DNA of 64,000 nt from Auanema rhodensis (lineage: Eukaryota; Nematoda; Chromadorea; Rhabditida; Rhabditidae). The stretch spans positions 21,824,001 to 21,888,000 of the forward strand of contig OZ059897.1 in the NCBI GenBank assembly GCA_964057225.1, in the 5' to 3' direction. Positions within the stretch are counted from its first letter, which is position 1. Every line of letters begins with the position of its first letter. The position numbers were made by a program, and so were the translations under genes. Positions 8,086-23,000 of the stretch are shown here, piece after piece. Below the pieces are notes generated by a model that saw only the letters and a program-made list of their open reading frames with translations, searched no databases and was not told where the DNA came from.

Positions 8086-10196
8086 ACGTGATGTGCACTT
8101 GGTATGTAACTTGCTTCACGTGAAAGATAAAGAGATGCGGTTTTCAAAATTAGATTCCCCATGTCCATATTAGTCTAAAAACAAATTTTTATTGATATTG
8201 GTGCATGGTAACCATGACTTTGAAATTTACGTCTACTTTAATTTATGCTAATTAAATGTACACGTGATGTGCACTTGGTATGTAACTCGCTTCACGTGAA
8301 AGATAAAGAGATGCGGTTTTCAAAATTAGATTCCCCATGTCCATATTAGTCTAAAAACAAATTTTTATTGATATTGGTGCATGGTAACCATGACTTTGAA
8401 ATTTACGTCTACTTTAATTTATGCTAATTAAATGTACACGTGATGTGCACTTGGTATGTAACTCGCTTCACGTGAAAGATAAAGAGATGCGGTTTTCAAA
8501 ATTAGATTCCCCATGTCCATATTAGTCTAAAAACAAATTTTTATTGATATTGGTGCATGGTAACCATGACTTTGAAATTTACGTGAACTTTAATTTATGC
8601 TAATTAAATGTACACGTGATGTGCACTTGGTATGTAATTCGCTTCACGTGAAAGATAAAGAGATGCGGTTTTTACAATTAGATTCCCCATGTCCATATTA
8701 GTCTAAAAACAAATTTTTATTGATATTGGTTCATGGTAACCATGACTTTGAAATTTACGTGAACTTAAATTTATGCTAATTAAATGTACACGTGATGTGC
8801 ACTTGGTATGTAACTTGCTTCACGTGAAAGATAAAGAGATGCGGCTTTCAAAATTAGATTCCCCATGTCCATATTAGTCTAAAAACAAATTTTTATTGAT
8901 ATTGGTGCATGGTAACCATGACTTTGAAATTTACGTGAACTTTAATTTATGCTAATTAAATGTACACGTGATGTGCACTTGGTATGTAACTCGCTTCACG
9001 TGAAAGATAAAGAGATGCGGTTTTCAAAATTAGATTCCCCATGTCCATATTAGTCTAAAAACAAATTTTTATTGATATTGGTGCATGGTAACCATGACTT
9101 TGAAATTTACGTGAACTTTAATTTATGCTAATTAAATGTACACGTGATGTGCACTTGGTATGTAACTCGCTTCACGTGAAAGATAAAGAGATGCGGTTTT
9201 CAAAATTAGATTTCCCATGTCCATATTAGTCTAAAAACAAATTTTTATTGATATTGGTTCATGGTAACCATGACTTTGAAATTTACGTGAACTTTAATTT
9301 ATGCTAATTAAATGTACACGTGATGTGCACTTGGTATGTAACTTGCTTCACGTGAAAGATAAAGAGATGCGGCTTTCAAAATTAGATTCCCCATGTCCAT
9401 ATTAGTCTAAAAACAAATTTTTATTGATATTGGTGCATGGTAACCATGACTTTGAAATTTACGTGAACTTTAATTTATGCTAATTAAATGTACACGTGAT
9501 GTGCACTTGGTATGTAACTCGCTTCACGTGAAAGATAAAGAGATGCGGTTTTCAAAATTAGATTCCCCATGTCCATATTAGTCTAAAAACAAATTTTTAT
9601 TGATATTGGTGCATGGTAACCATGACTTTGAAATTTACGTGAACTTTAATTTATGCTAATTAAATGTACACGTGATGTGCACTTGGTATGTAACTCGCTT
9701 CACGTGAAAGATAAAGAGATGCGGTTTTCAAAATTAGATTCCCCATGTCCATATTAGTCTAAAAACAAATTTTTATTGATATTGGTTCATGGTAACCATG
9801 ACTTTGAAATTTACGTGAACTTTAATTTATGCTAATTAAATGTACACGTGATGTGCACTCGGTATGTAACTCGCTTCACGTGAAAGATAAAGAGATGCGG
9901 TTTTCAAAATTAGATTCCCCATGTCCATATTAGTCTAAAAACAAATTTTTATTGATATTGGTGCATGGTAACCATGACTTTGAAATTTACGTGAACTTTA
10001 ATTTATGCTAATTAAATGTACACGTGATGTGCACTTGGTATGTAACTCGCTTCACGTGAAAGATAAAGAGATGCGGTTTTCAAAATTAGATTCCCCATGT
10101 CCATATTAGTCTAAAAACAAATTTTTATTGATATTGGTGCGTGGTAACCATGATTTTGAAATTTACGTGAACTTTAATTTATGCTAATTAAATATA

Positions 10197-10900
10197 CACG
10201 TGATGTGCACTTGGTATGTAACTCGCTTCACGTGAAAGATAAAGAGATGCAGTTTTCAAAATTAGATTCCCCATGTCCATATTAGTCTAAAAACAAATTT
10301 TTATTGATATTGGTTCATGGTAACCATGACTTTGAAATTTACGTGAACTTAAATTTATGCTAATTAAATGTACACGTGATGTGCACTTGGTATGTAACTT
10401 GCTTCACGTGAAAGATAAAGAGATGCGGTTTTCAAAATTAGATTCCCCATGTCCATATTAGTCTAAAAACAAATTTTTATTGATATTGGTGCATGGTAAC
10501 CATGACTTTGAAATTTACGTGAACTTTAATTTATGCTAATTAAATGTACACGTGATGTGCACTTGGTATGTAACTCGCTTCACGTGAAAGATAAAGAGAT
10601 GCGGTTTTCAAAATTAGATTCCCCATGTCCATATTAGTCTAAAAACAAATTTTTATTGATATTGGTGCGTGGTAACCATGATTTTGAAATTTACGTGAAC
10701 TTTAATTTATGCTAATTAAATGTACACGTGATGTGCACTTGGTATGTAACTCGCTTCACGTGAAAGATAAAGAGATGCAGTTTTCAAAATTAGATTCCCC
10801 ATGTCCATATTAGTCTAAAAACAAATTTTTATTGATATTGGTTCATGGTAACCATGACTTTGAAATTTACGTGAACTTAAATTTATGCTAATTAAATGTA
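10197..10900. repeat. Local 3-monomer (528-bp) duplication
   Basis: The paired rare variants gtgcgtggtaaccatgattttg (about 10137 and 10665) and agatgcagtttt (about 10246 and 10774) recur at a spacing of 528 bp, three monomers. The shared private substitutions show a recent tandem duplication. The edges are approximate. Confidence 0.7.
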
Positions 10901-10939
10901 CACGTGATGTGCACTTGGTATGTAACTTGCTTCACGTGA

Positions 10940-13900
10940 AAGATAAAGAGATGCGGTTTTCAAAATTAGATTCCCCATGTCCATATTAGTCTAAAAACAA
11001 ATTTTTATTGATATTGGTGCATGGTAACCATGACTTTGAAATTTACGTGAACTTTAATTTATGCTAATTAAATGTACACGTGATGTGCACTTGGTATGTA
11101 ACTCGCTTCACGTGAAAGATAAAGAGATGCGGTTTTCAAAATTAGATTCCCCATGTCTATATTAGTCTAAAAACAAATTTTTATTGATATTGGTTCATGG
11201 TAACCATGACTTTGAAATTTACGTGAACTTTAATTTATGCTAATTAAATGTACACGTGATGTGCACTTGGTATGTAACTCGCTTCACGTGAAAGATAAAG
11301 AGATGCGGTTTTCAAAATTAGATTCCCCATGTCCATATTAGTCTAAAAACAAATTTTTATTGATATTGGTGCGTGGTAACCATGACTTTGAAATTTACGT
11401 GAACTTTAATTTATGCTAATTAAATGTACACGTGATGTGCACTTGGTATGTAACTCGCTTCACGTGAAAGAGAAAGAGATGCGGTTTTCAAAATTAGATT
11501 CCCCATGTCCATATTAGTCTAAAAACAAATTTTTATTGATATTGGTTCATGGTAACCATGACTTTGAAATTTACGTGAACTTTGATTTATGCTAATTAAA
11601 TGTACACGTGATGTGCACTTGGTATGTAACTCGCTTCACGTGAAAGAGAAAGAGATGCGGTTTTCAAAATTAGATTCCCCATGCCCATATTAGTCTAAAA
11701 ACAAATTTTTATTGATATTGGTGCATGGTAACCATGACTTTGAAATTTACGTGAACTTTAATTTATGCTAATTAAATGTACACGTGATGTGCACTTGGTA
11801 TGTAACTCGCTTCACGTGAAAGATAAAGAGATGCGGTTTTCAAAATTAGATTCCTCATGTCCATATTAGTCTAAAAACAAATTTTTATTGATATTGGTTC
11901 ATGGTAACCATGACTTTGAAGTTTACGTGAACTTTTATTTATGCTAATTAAATGTACACGTGATGTGCACTTGGTATGTAACTCGCTTCACGTGAAAGAT
12001 AAAGAGATGCGGTTTTCAAAATTAGATTCCCCATCTCCATATTAGTCTAAAAACAAATTTTTATTGATATTGGTGCATGGTAACCATGACTTTGAAATTT
12101 ACGTGAACTTTAATTTATGCTAATTAAATGTACACGTGATGTGCACTTGGTATGTAACTCGCTTCACGTGAAAGATAAAGAGATGCGGTTTTCAAAATTA
12201 GATTCCCCATGTCCATATTAGTCTAAAAACAAATTTTTATTGATATTGGTGCGTGGTAACCATGACTTTGAAATTTACGTGAACTTTAATTTATGCTAAT
12301 TAAATGTACACGTGATGTGCACTTGGTATGTAACTCGCTTCACGTGAAAGATAAAGAGATGCGGTTTTCAAAATTAGATTCCCCATGTCCATATTAGTCT
12401 AAAAACAAATTTTTATTGATATTGGTTCATGGTAACCATGACTTTGAAATTTACGTGAACTTAAATTTATGCTAATTAAATGTACACGTGATGTGCACTT
12501 GGTATGTAACTTGCTTCACGTGAAAGATAAAGAGATGCGGTTTTCAAAATTAGATTCCCCATGTCCATATTAGTCTAAAAACAAATTTATATTGATATTG
12601 GTGCATGGTAACCATGACTTTGAAATTTACGTGAACTTTAATTTATGCTAATTAAATGTACACGTGATGTGCACTTGGTATGTAACTCGCTTCACGTGAA
12701 AGATAAAGAGATGCGGTTTTCAAAATTAGATTCCCCATGTCCATATTAGTCTAAAAACAAATTTTTATTGATATTGGTGCATGGTAACCATGACTTTGAA
12801 ATTTACGTGAACTTTAATTTATGCTAATTAAATGTACACGTGATGTGCACTTGGTATGTAACTCGCTTCACGTAAAAGATAAAGAGATGCGGTTTTCAAA
12901 ATTAGATTCCCCATGTCTATATTAGTCTAAAAACAAATTTTTATTGATATTGGTTCATGGTAACCATGACTTTGAAATTTACGTGAACTTTAATTTATGC
13001 TAATTAAATGTACACGTGATGTGCACTTGGTATGTAACTCGCTTCACGTGAAAGATAAAGAGATGCGGTTTTCAAAATTAGATTCCCCATGTCCATATTA
13101 GTCTAAAAACAAATTTTTATTGATATTGGTGCGTGGTAACCATGACTTTGAAATTTACGTGAACTTTAATTTATGCTAATTAAATGTACACGTGATGTGC
13201 ACTTGGTATGTAACTCGCTTCACGTGAAAGAGAAAGAGATGCGGTTTTCAAAATTAGATTCCCCATGTCCATATTAGTCTAAAAACAAATTTTTATTGAT
13301 ATTGGTTCATGGTAACCATGACTTTGAAATTTACGTGAACTTTGATTTATGCTAATTAAATGTACACGTGATGTGCACTTGGTATGTAACTCGCTTCACG
13401 TGAAAGAGAAAGAGATGCGGTTTTCAAAATTAGATTCCCCATGCCCATATTAGTCTAAAAACAAATTTTTATTGATATTGGTGCATGGTAACCATGACTT
13501 TGAAATTTACGTGAACTTTAATTTATGCTAATTAAATGTACACGTGATGTGCACTTGGTATGTAACTCGCTTCACGTGAAAGATAAAGAGATGCGGTTTT
13601 CAAAATTAGATTCCTCATGTCCATATTAGTCTAAAAACAAATTTTTATTGATATTGGTTCATGGTAACCATGACTTTGAAGTTTACGTGAACTTTTATTT
13701 ATGCTAATTAAATGTACACGTGATGTGCACTTGGTATGTAACTCGCTTCACGTGAAAGATAAAGAGATGCGGTTTTCAAAATTAGATTCCCCATCTCCAT
13801 ATTAGTCTAAAAACAAATTTTTATTGATATTGGTGCATGGTAACCATGACTTTGAAATTTACGTGAACTTTAATTTATGCTAATTAAATGTACACGTGAT

Positions 13901-14880
13901 GTGCACTTGGTATGTAACTCGCTTCACGTGAAAGATAAAGAGATGCGGTTTTCAAAATTAGATTCCCCATGTCCATATTAGTCTAAAAACAAATTTTTAT
14001 TGATATTGGTGCGTGGTAACCATGACTTTGAAATTTACGTGAACTTTAATTTATGCTAATTAAATGTACACGTGATGTGCACTTGGTATGTAACTCGCTT
14101 CACGTGAAAGATAAAGAGATGCGGTTTCCAAAATTAGATTCCCCATGTCCATATTAGTCTAAAAACAAATTTTTATTGATATTGGTTCATGGTAACCATG
14201 ACTTTGAAATTTACGTGAACTTAAATTTATGCTAATTAAATGTACACGTGATGTGCACTTGGTATGTAACTTGCTTCACGTGAAAGATAAAGAGATGCGG
14301 TTTTCAAAATTAGATTCCCCATGTCCATATTAGTCTAAAAACAAATTTATATTGATATTGGTGCATGGTAACCATGACTTTGAAATTTACGTGAACTTTA
14401 ATTTATGCTAATTAAATGTACACGTGATGTGCACTTGGTATGTAACTCGCTTCACGTGAAAGATAAAGAGATGCGGTTTTCAAAATTAGATTCCCCATGT
14501 CCATATTAGTCTAAAAACAAATTTTTATTGATATTGGTGCATGGTAACCATGACTTTGAAATTTACGTGAATTTTAATTTATGCTAATTAAATGTACACG
14601 TGATGTGCACTTGGTATGTAACTCGCTTCACGTGAAAGATAAAGAGATGCGGTTTTCAAAATTAGATTCCCCATGTCTATATTAGTCTAAAAACAAATTT
14701 TTATTGATATTGGTTCATGGTAACCATGACTTTGAAATTTACGTGAACTTTAATTTATGCTAATTAAATGTACACGTGATGTGCACTTGGTATGTAACTC
14801 GCTTCACGTGAAAGATAAAGAGATGCGGTTTTCAAAATTAGATTCCCCATGTCCATATTAGTCTAAAAACAAATTTTTAT
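10940..14880. repeat. 10-monomer higher-order repeat (1760 bp), about 2.2 copies
   Basis: The rare variant ccccatgtctat occurs at about 11150, 12910 and 14670, spaced exactly 1760 bp. Two successive gaaagagaaagag monomers (about 11467 and 11643) recur at 13227 and 13403, and acaaatttatattg at about 12580 recurs at about 14340. The private variants agree between copies, so the ten-monomer block was duplicated as a unit. Agreement is lost before about 10935 and after about 14880. Confidence 0.85.
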
Positions 14881-17045
14881 TGATATTGGTGCATGGTAAC
14901 CATGACTTTGAAATTTACGTGAACTTTAATTTATGCTAATTAAATGTACACGTGATGTGCACTTGGTATGTAACTCGCTTCACGTGAAAGATAAAGAGAT
15001 GCGGTTTTCAAAATTAGATTCCCCATGTCCATATTAGTCTAAAAACAAATTTTTATTGATATTGGTGCATGGTAACCATGACTTTGAAATTTACGTGAAC
15101 TTTAATTTATGCTAATTAAATGTACACGTGATGTGCACTTGGTATGTAACTCGCTTCACGTGAAAGATAAAGAGATGCGGTTTTCAAAATTAGATTCCCC
15201 ATGTCCATATTAGTCTAAAAACAAATTTTTATTGATATTGGTTCATGGTAACCATGACTTTGAAATTTACGTGAACTTTAATTTATGCTAATTAAATGTA
15301 CACGTGATGTGCACTTGGTATGTAACTCGCTTCACGTGAAAGATAAAGAGATGCGGTTTTCAAAATTAGATTCCCCATGTCCATATTAGTCTAAAAACAA
15401 ATTTTTATTGATATTGGTGCATGGTAACCATGACTTTGAAATTTACGTGAACTTTAATTTATGCTAATTAAATGTACACGTGATGTGCACTTGGTATGTA
15501 ACTCGCTTCACGTGAAAGATAAAGAGATGCGGTTTTCAAAATTAGATTCCCCATGTCCATATTAGTCTAAAAACAAATTTTTATTGATATTGGTTCATGG
15601 TAACCATGACTTTGAAATTTACGTGAACTTTAATTTATGCTAATTAAATGTACACGTGATGTGCACTTGGTATGTAACTCGCTTCACGTGAAAGATAAAG
15701 AGATGCGGTTTTCAAAATTAGATTCCCCATGTCCATATTAGTCTAACAACAAATTTTTATTGATATTGGTGCATGGTAACCATGACTTTGAAATTTACGT
15801 GAACTTTAATTTATGCTAATTAAATGTACACGTGATGTGCACTTGGTATGTAACTCGCTTCACGTGGAAGATAAAGAGATGCGGTTTTCAAAATTAGATT
15901 CCCCATGTCCATATTAGTCTAAAAACAAATTTTTATTGATATTGGTTCATGGTAACCATGACTTTGAAATTTACGTGAATTTTAATTTATGCTAATTAAA
16001 TGTACACGTGATGTGCACTTGGTATGTAACTCGCTTCACGTGGAAGATAAAGAGATGCGGTTTTCAAAATTAGATTCCCCATGTCCATATTAGTCTAAAA
16101 ACAAATTTTTATTGATATTGGTTCATGGTAACCATGACTTTGAAATTTACGTGAACTTTAATTTATGCTAATTAAATGTACACGTGATGTGCACTTGGTA
16201 TGTAACTCGCTTCACGTGAAAGATAAAGAGATGCGGTTTTCAAAATTAGATTCCCCATGTCCATATTAGTCTAAAAACAAATTTTTATTGATATTGGTGC
16301 ATGGTAACCATGACTTTGAAATTTACGTGTACTTTAATTTATGCTAATTAAATGTACACGTGATGTGCACTTGGTATGTAACTCGCTTCACGTGAAAGAT
16401 AAAGAGATGCGGTTTTCAAAATTAGATTCCCCAAGACCATATTAGTCTAAAAACAAATTTTTATTGATATTGGTTCATGGTAACCATGACTTTGAAATTT
16501 ACGTGAACTTTAATTTATGCTAATTAAATGTACACGTGATGTGCACTTGGTATGTAACTCGCTTCACGTGAAAGATAAAGAGATGCGGTTTTCAAAATTA
16601 GATTCCCCATGTCCATATTAGTCTAAAAACAAATTTTTATTGATATTGGTTCATGGTAACCATGACTTTGAAATTTACGTGAACTTTGATTTATGCTAAT
16701 TAAATGTACACGTGATGTGCACTTGGTATGTAACTCGCTTCACGTGAAAGAGAAAGAGATGCGGTTTTCAAAATTAGATTCCCCATGCCCATATTAGTCT
16801 AAAAACAAATTTTTATTGATATTGGTGCATGGTAACCATGACTTTGAAATTTACGTGAACTTTAATTTATGCTAATTAAATGTACACGTGATGTGCACTT
16901 GGTATGTAACTCGCTTCACGTGAAAGATAAAGAGATGCGGTTTTCAAAATTAGATTCCTCATGTCCATATTAGTCTAAAAACAAATTTTTATTGATATTG
17001 GTTCATGGTAACCATGACTTTGAAGTTTACGTGAACTTTTATTTA

Positions 17046-20000
17046 TGCTAATTAAATGTACACGTGATGTGCACTTGGTATGTAACTCGCTTCACGTGAA
17101 AGATAAAGAGATGCGGTTTTCAAAATTAGATTCCCCATCTCCATATTAGTCTAAAAACAAATTTTTATTGATATTGGTGCATGGTAACCATGACTTTGAA
17201 ATTTACGTGAACTTTAATTTATGCTAATTAAATGTACACGTGATGTGCACTTGGTATGTAACTCGCTTCATGTGAAAGATAAAGAGATGCGGTTATCAAA
17301 ATTAGATTCCCCATGTCCATATTAGTCTGAAAACAAATTTTTATTGATATTGGTTCATGGTAACCATGACTTTGAAATTTACGTGAACTTTAATTTATGC
17401 TAATTAAATGTACACGTGATGTGCACTTGGTATGTAACTCGCTTCACGTGGAAGATAAAGAGATGCGGTTTTCAAAATTAGATTCCCCATGTCCATATTA
17501 GTCTAAAAACAAATTTTTATTGATATTGGTTCATGGTAACCATGACTTTGAAGTTTACGTGAACTTTTATTTATGCTAATTAAATGTACACGTGATGTGC
17601 ACTTGGTATGTAACTCGCTTCACGTGAAAGATAAAGAGATGCGGTTTTCAAAATTAGATTCCCCATCTCCATATTAGTCTAAAAACAAATTTTTATTGAT
17701 ATTGGTGCATGGTAACCATGACTTTGAAATTTACGTGAACTTTAATTTATGCTAATTAAATGTACACGTGATGTGCACTTGGTATGTAACTCGCTTCATG
17801 TGAAAGATAAAGAGATGCGGTTATCAAAATTAGATTCCCCATGTCCATATTAGTCTGAAAACAAATTTTTATTGATATTGGTTCATGGTAACCATGACTT
17901 TGAAATTTACGTGAACTTTAATTTATGCTAATTAAATGTACACGTGATGTGCACTTGGTATGTAATTCGCTTCACGTGGAAGATAAAGAGATGCGGTTTT
18001 CAAAATTGGATTCCCCATGTCCATATTAGTCTAAAAACAAATTTTTATTGATATTGGTTCATGGTAACCATGACTTTGAAATTTACGTGAATTTTAATTT
18101 ATGCTAATTAAATGTACACGTGATGTGCACTTGGTATGTAACTCGCTTCACGTGGAAGATAAAGAGATGCGGTTTTCAAAATTAGATTCCCCATGTCCAT
18201 ATTAGTCTAAAAACAAATTTTTATTGATATTGGTTCATGGTAACCATGACTTTGAAATTTACGTGAACTTTAATTTATGCTAATTAAATGTACACGTGAT
18301 GTGCACTTGGTATGTAACTCGCTTCACGTGGAAGATAAAGAGATGCGGTTTTCAAAATTAGATTCCCCATGTCCATATTAGTCTAAAAACAAATTTTTAT
18401 TGATATTGGTGCATGGTAACCATGACTTTGAAATTTACGTGTACTTTAATTTATGCTAATTAAATGTACACGTGATGTGCACTTGGTATGTAACTCGCTT
18501 CACGTGAAAGATAAAGAGATGCGGTTTTCAAAATTAGATTCCCCATGTCCATATTAGTCTAAAAACAAATTTTTATTGATATTGGTTCATGGTAACCATG
18601 ACTTTGAAATTTACGTGAACTTTGATTTATGCTAATTAAATGTACACGTGATGTGCACTTGGTATGTAACTCGCTTCACGTGAAAGAGAAAGAGATGCGG
18701 TTTTCAAAATTAGATTCCCCATGTCCATATTAGTCTAAAAACAAATTTTTATTGATATTGGTGCATGGTAACCATGACTTTGAAATTTACGTGAACTTTA
18801 ATTTATGCTAATTAAATGTACACGTGATGTGCACTTGGTATGTAACTCGCTTCACGTGAAAGATAAAGAGATGCGGTTTTCAAAATTAGATTCCTCATGT
18901 CCATATTAGTCTAAAAACAAATTTTTATTGATATTGGTTCATGGTAACCATGACTTTGAAGTTTACGTGAACTTTTATTTATGCTAATTAAATGTACACG
19001 TGATGTGCACTTGGTATGTAACTCGCTTCACGTGAAAGATAAAGAGATGCGGTTTTCAAAATTAGATTCCCCATCTCCATATTAGTCTAAAAACAAATTT
19101 TTATTGATATTGGTGCATGGTAACCATGACTTTGAAATTTACGTGAACTTTAATTTATGCTAATTAAATGTACACGTGATGTGCACTTGGTATGTAACTC
19201 GCTTCATGTGAAAGATAAAGAGATGCGGTTATCAAAATTAGATTCCCCATGTCCATATTAGTCTGAAAACAAATTTTCATTGATATTGGTTCATGGTAAC
19301 CATGACTTTGAAATTTACGTGAACTTTAATTTATGCTAATTAAATGTACACGTGATGTGCACTTGGTATGTAACTCGCTTCACGTGAAAGATAAAGAGAT
19401 GCGGTTTTCAAAATTAGATTCCCCATGTCCATATTAGTCTAAAAACAAATTTTTATTGATATTGGTGCATGGTAACCATGACTTTGAAATTTACGTGAAC
19501 TTTAATTTATGCTAATTAAATGTACACGTGATGTGCACTTGGTATGTAACTCGCTTCACGTGAAAGATAAAGAGATGCGGTTTTCAAAATTAGATTCCCC
19601 ATGTCCATATTAGTCTAAAAACAAATTTTTATTGATATTGGTGCATGGTAACCATGACTTTGAAATTTACGTGAACTTTAATTTATGCTAATTAAATGTA
19701 CACGTGATGTGCACTTGGTATGTAACTCGCTTCACGTAAAAGATAAAGAGATGCGGTTTTCAAAATTAGATTCCCCATGTCCATATTAGTCTAAAAACAA
19801 ATTTTTATTGATATTGGTTCATGGTAACCATGACTTTGAAATTTACGTGAACTTTAATTTATGCTAATTAAATGTACACGTGATGTGCACTTGGTATGTA
19901 ACTCGCTTCACGTGAAAGATAAAGAGATGCGGTTTTCAAAATTAGATTCCCCATGTCCATATTAGTCTAAAAACAAATTTTTATTGATATTGGTGCATGG

Positions 20001-23000
20001 TAACCATGACTTTGAAATTTACGTGAACTTTAATTTATGCTAATTAAATGTACACGTGATGTGCACTTGGTATGTAACTCGCTTCACGTGAAAGATAAAG
20101 AGATGCGGTTTTCACAATTAGATTCCCCATCTCCATATTAGTCTAAAAACAAATTTTTATTGATATTGGTGCATGGTAACCATGACTTTGAAATTTACGT
20201 GAACTTTAATTTATGCTAATTAAATGTACACGTGATGTGCACTTTGTATGTAACTCGCTTCACGTGAAAGATAAAGAGATGCGGTTTTCAAAATTAGATT
20301 CCCCATGTCCATATTAGTCTAAAAACAAATTTTTATTGATATTGGTTCATGGTAACCATGACTTTGAAATTTACGTGAACTTTAATTTATGCTAATTAAA
20401 TGTACACGTGATGTGCACTTGGTATGTAACTCGCTTCACGTGAAAGATAAAGAGATGCGGTTTTCAAAATTAGATTCCCCATGTCCATATTAGTCTAAAA
20501 ACAAATTTTTATTGATATTGGTTCATGGTAACCATGACTTTGAAATTTACGTGAACTTTGATTTATGCTAATTAAATGTACACGTGATGTGCACTTGGTA
20601 TGTAACTCGTTTCACGTGAAAGATAAAGAGATGCGGTTTTCAAAATTAGATTCCCCATGTCCATATTAGTCTAAAAACAAATTTTTATTGATATTGGTGC
20701 ATGGTAACCATGACTTTGAAATTTACGTGTACTTTAATTTATGCTAATTAAATGTACACGTGATGTGCACTTGGTATGTAACTCGCTTCACGTGAAAGAT
20801 AAAGAGATGCGGTTTTCAAAATTAGATTCCCCAAGTCCATATTAGTCTAAAAACAAATTTTTATTGATATTGGTTCATGGTAACCATGACTTTGAAATTT
20901 ACGTGAACTTTAATTTATGCTAATTAAATGTACACGTGATGTGCACTTGGTATGTAACTCGCTTCACGTGAAAGATAAAGAGATGCGGTTTTCAAAATTA
21001 GATTCCCCATGTCCATATTAGTCTAAAAACAAATTTTTATTGATATTGGTTCATGGTAACCATGACTTTGAAATTTACGTGAACTTTGATTTATGCTAAT
21101 TAAATGTACACGTGATGTGCACTTGGTATGTAACTCGCTTCACGTGAAAGAGAAAGAGATGCGGTTTTCAAAATTAGATTCCCCATGTCCATATTAGTCT
21201 AAAAACAAATTTTTATTGATATTGGTGCATGGTAACCATGACTTTGAAATTTACGTGAACTTTAATTTATGCTAATTAAATGTACACGTGATGTGCACTT
21301 GGTATGTAACTCGCTTCACGTGAAAGATAAAGAGATGCGGTTTTCAAAATTAGATTCCTCATGTCCATATTAGTCTAAAAACAAATTTTTATTGATATTG
21401 GTTCATGGTAACCATGACTTTGAAGTTTACGTGAACTTTTATTTATGCTAATTAAATGTACACGTGATGTGCACTTGGTATGTAACTCGCTTCACGTGAA
21501 AGATAAAGAGATGCGGTTTTCAAAATTAGATTCCCCATCTCCATATTAGTCTAAAAACAAATTTTTATTGATATTGGTGCATGGTAACCATGACTTTGAA
21601 ATTTACGTGAACTTTAATTTATGCTAATTAAATGTACACGTGATGTGCACTTGGTATGTAACTCGCTTCATGTGAAAGATAAAGAGATGCGGTTATCAAA
21701 ATTAGATTCCCCATGTCCATATTAGTCTGAAAACAAATTTTTATTGATATTGGTTCATGGTAACCATGACTTTGAAATTTACGTGAACTTTAATTTATGC
21801 TAATTAAATGTACACGTGATGTGCACTTGGTATGTAACTCGCTTCACGTGGAAGATAAAGAGATGCGGTTTTCAAAATTAGATTCCCCATGTCCATATTA
21901 GTCTAAAAACAAATTTTTATTGATATTGGTTCATGGTAACCATGACTTTGAAGTTTACGTGAACTTTTATTTATGCTAATTAAATGTACACGTGATGTGC
22001 ACTTGGTATGTAACTCGCTTCACGTGAAAGATAAAGAGATGCGGTTTTCAAAATTAGATTCCCCATCTCCATATTAGTCTAAAAACAAATTTTTATTGAT
22101 ATTGGTGCATGGTAACCATGACTTTGAAATTTACGTGAACTTTAATTTATGCTAATTAAATGTACACGTGATGTGCACTTGGTATGTAACTCGCTTCATG
22201 TGAAAGATAAAGAGATGCGGTTATCAAAATTAGATTCCCCATGTCCATATTAGTCTGAAAACAAATTTTTATTGATATTGGTTCATGGTAACCATGACTT
22301 TGAAATTTACGTGAACTTTAATTTATGCTAATTAAATGTACACGTGATGTGCACTTGGTATGTAATTCGCTTCACGTGGAAGATAAAGAGATGCGGTTTT
22401 CAAAATTAGATTCCCCATGTCCATATTAGTCTAAAAACAAATTTTTATTGATATTGGTTCATGGTAACCATGACTTTGAAATTTACGTGAATTTTAATTT
22501 ATGCTAATTAAATGTACACGTGATGTGCACTTGGTATGTAACTCGCTTCACGTGGAAGATAAAGAGATGCGGTTTTCAAAATTAGATTCCCCATGTCCAT
22601 ATTAGTCTAAAAACAAATTTTTATTGATATTGGTTCATGGTAACCATGACTTTTAAATTTACGTGAACTTTAATTTATGCTAATTAAATGTACACGTGAT
22701 GTGCACTTGGTATGTAACTCGCTTCACGTGGAAGATAAAGAGATGCGGTTTTCAAAATTAGATTCCCCATGTCCATATTAGTCTAAAAACAAATTTTTAT
22801 TGATATTGGTTCATGGTAACCATGACTTTGAAATTTACGTGAACTTTAATTTATGCTAATTAAATGTACACGTGATGTGCACTTGGTATGTAACTCGCTT
22901 CACGTGAAAGATAAAGAGATGCGGTTTTCAAAATTAGATTCCCCATGTCCATATTAGTCTAAAAACAAATTTTTATTGATATTGGTGCATGGTAACCATG

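Noticed and set aside
7902-8168. N-terminal 89-codon extension of ORF1 reaching into the satellite
   Set aside because: It reads through antisense satellite and the T-rich leader, giving a phenylalanine-rich stretch that could be mistaken for membrane segments; the internal ATG at 7901 starts the plausible coiled-coil protein.
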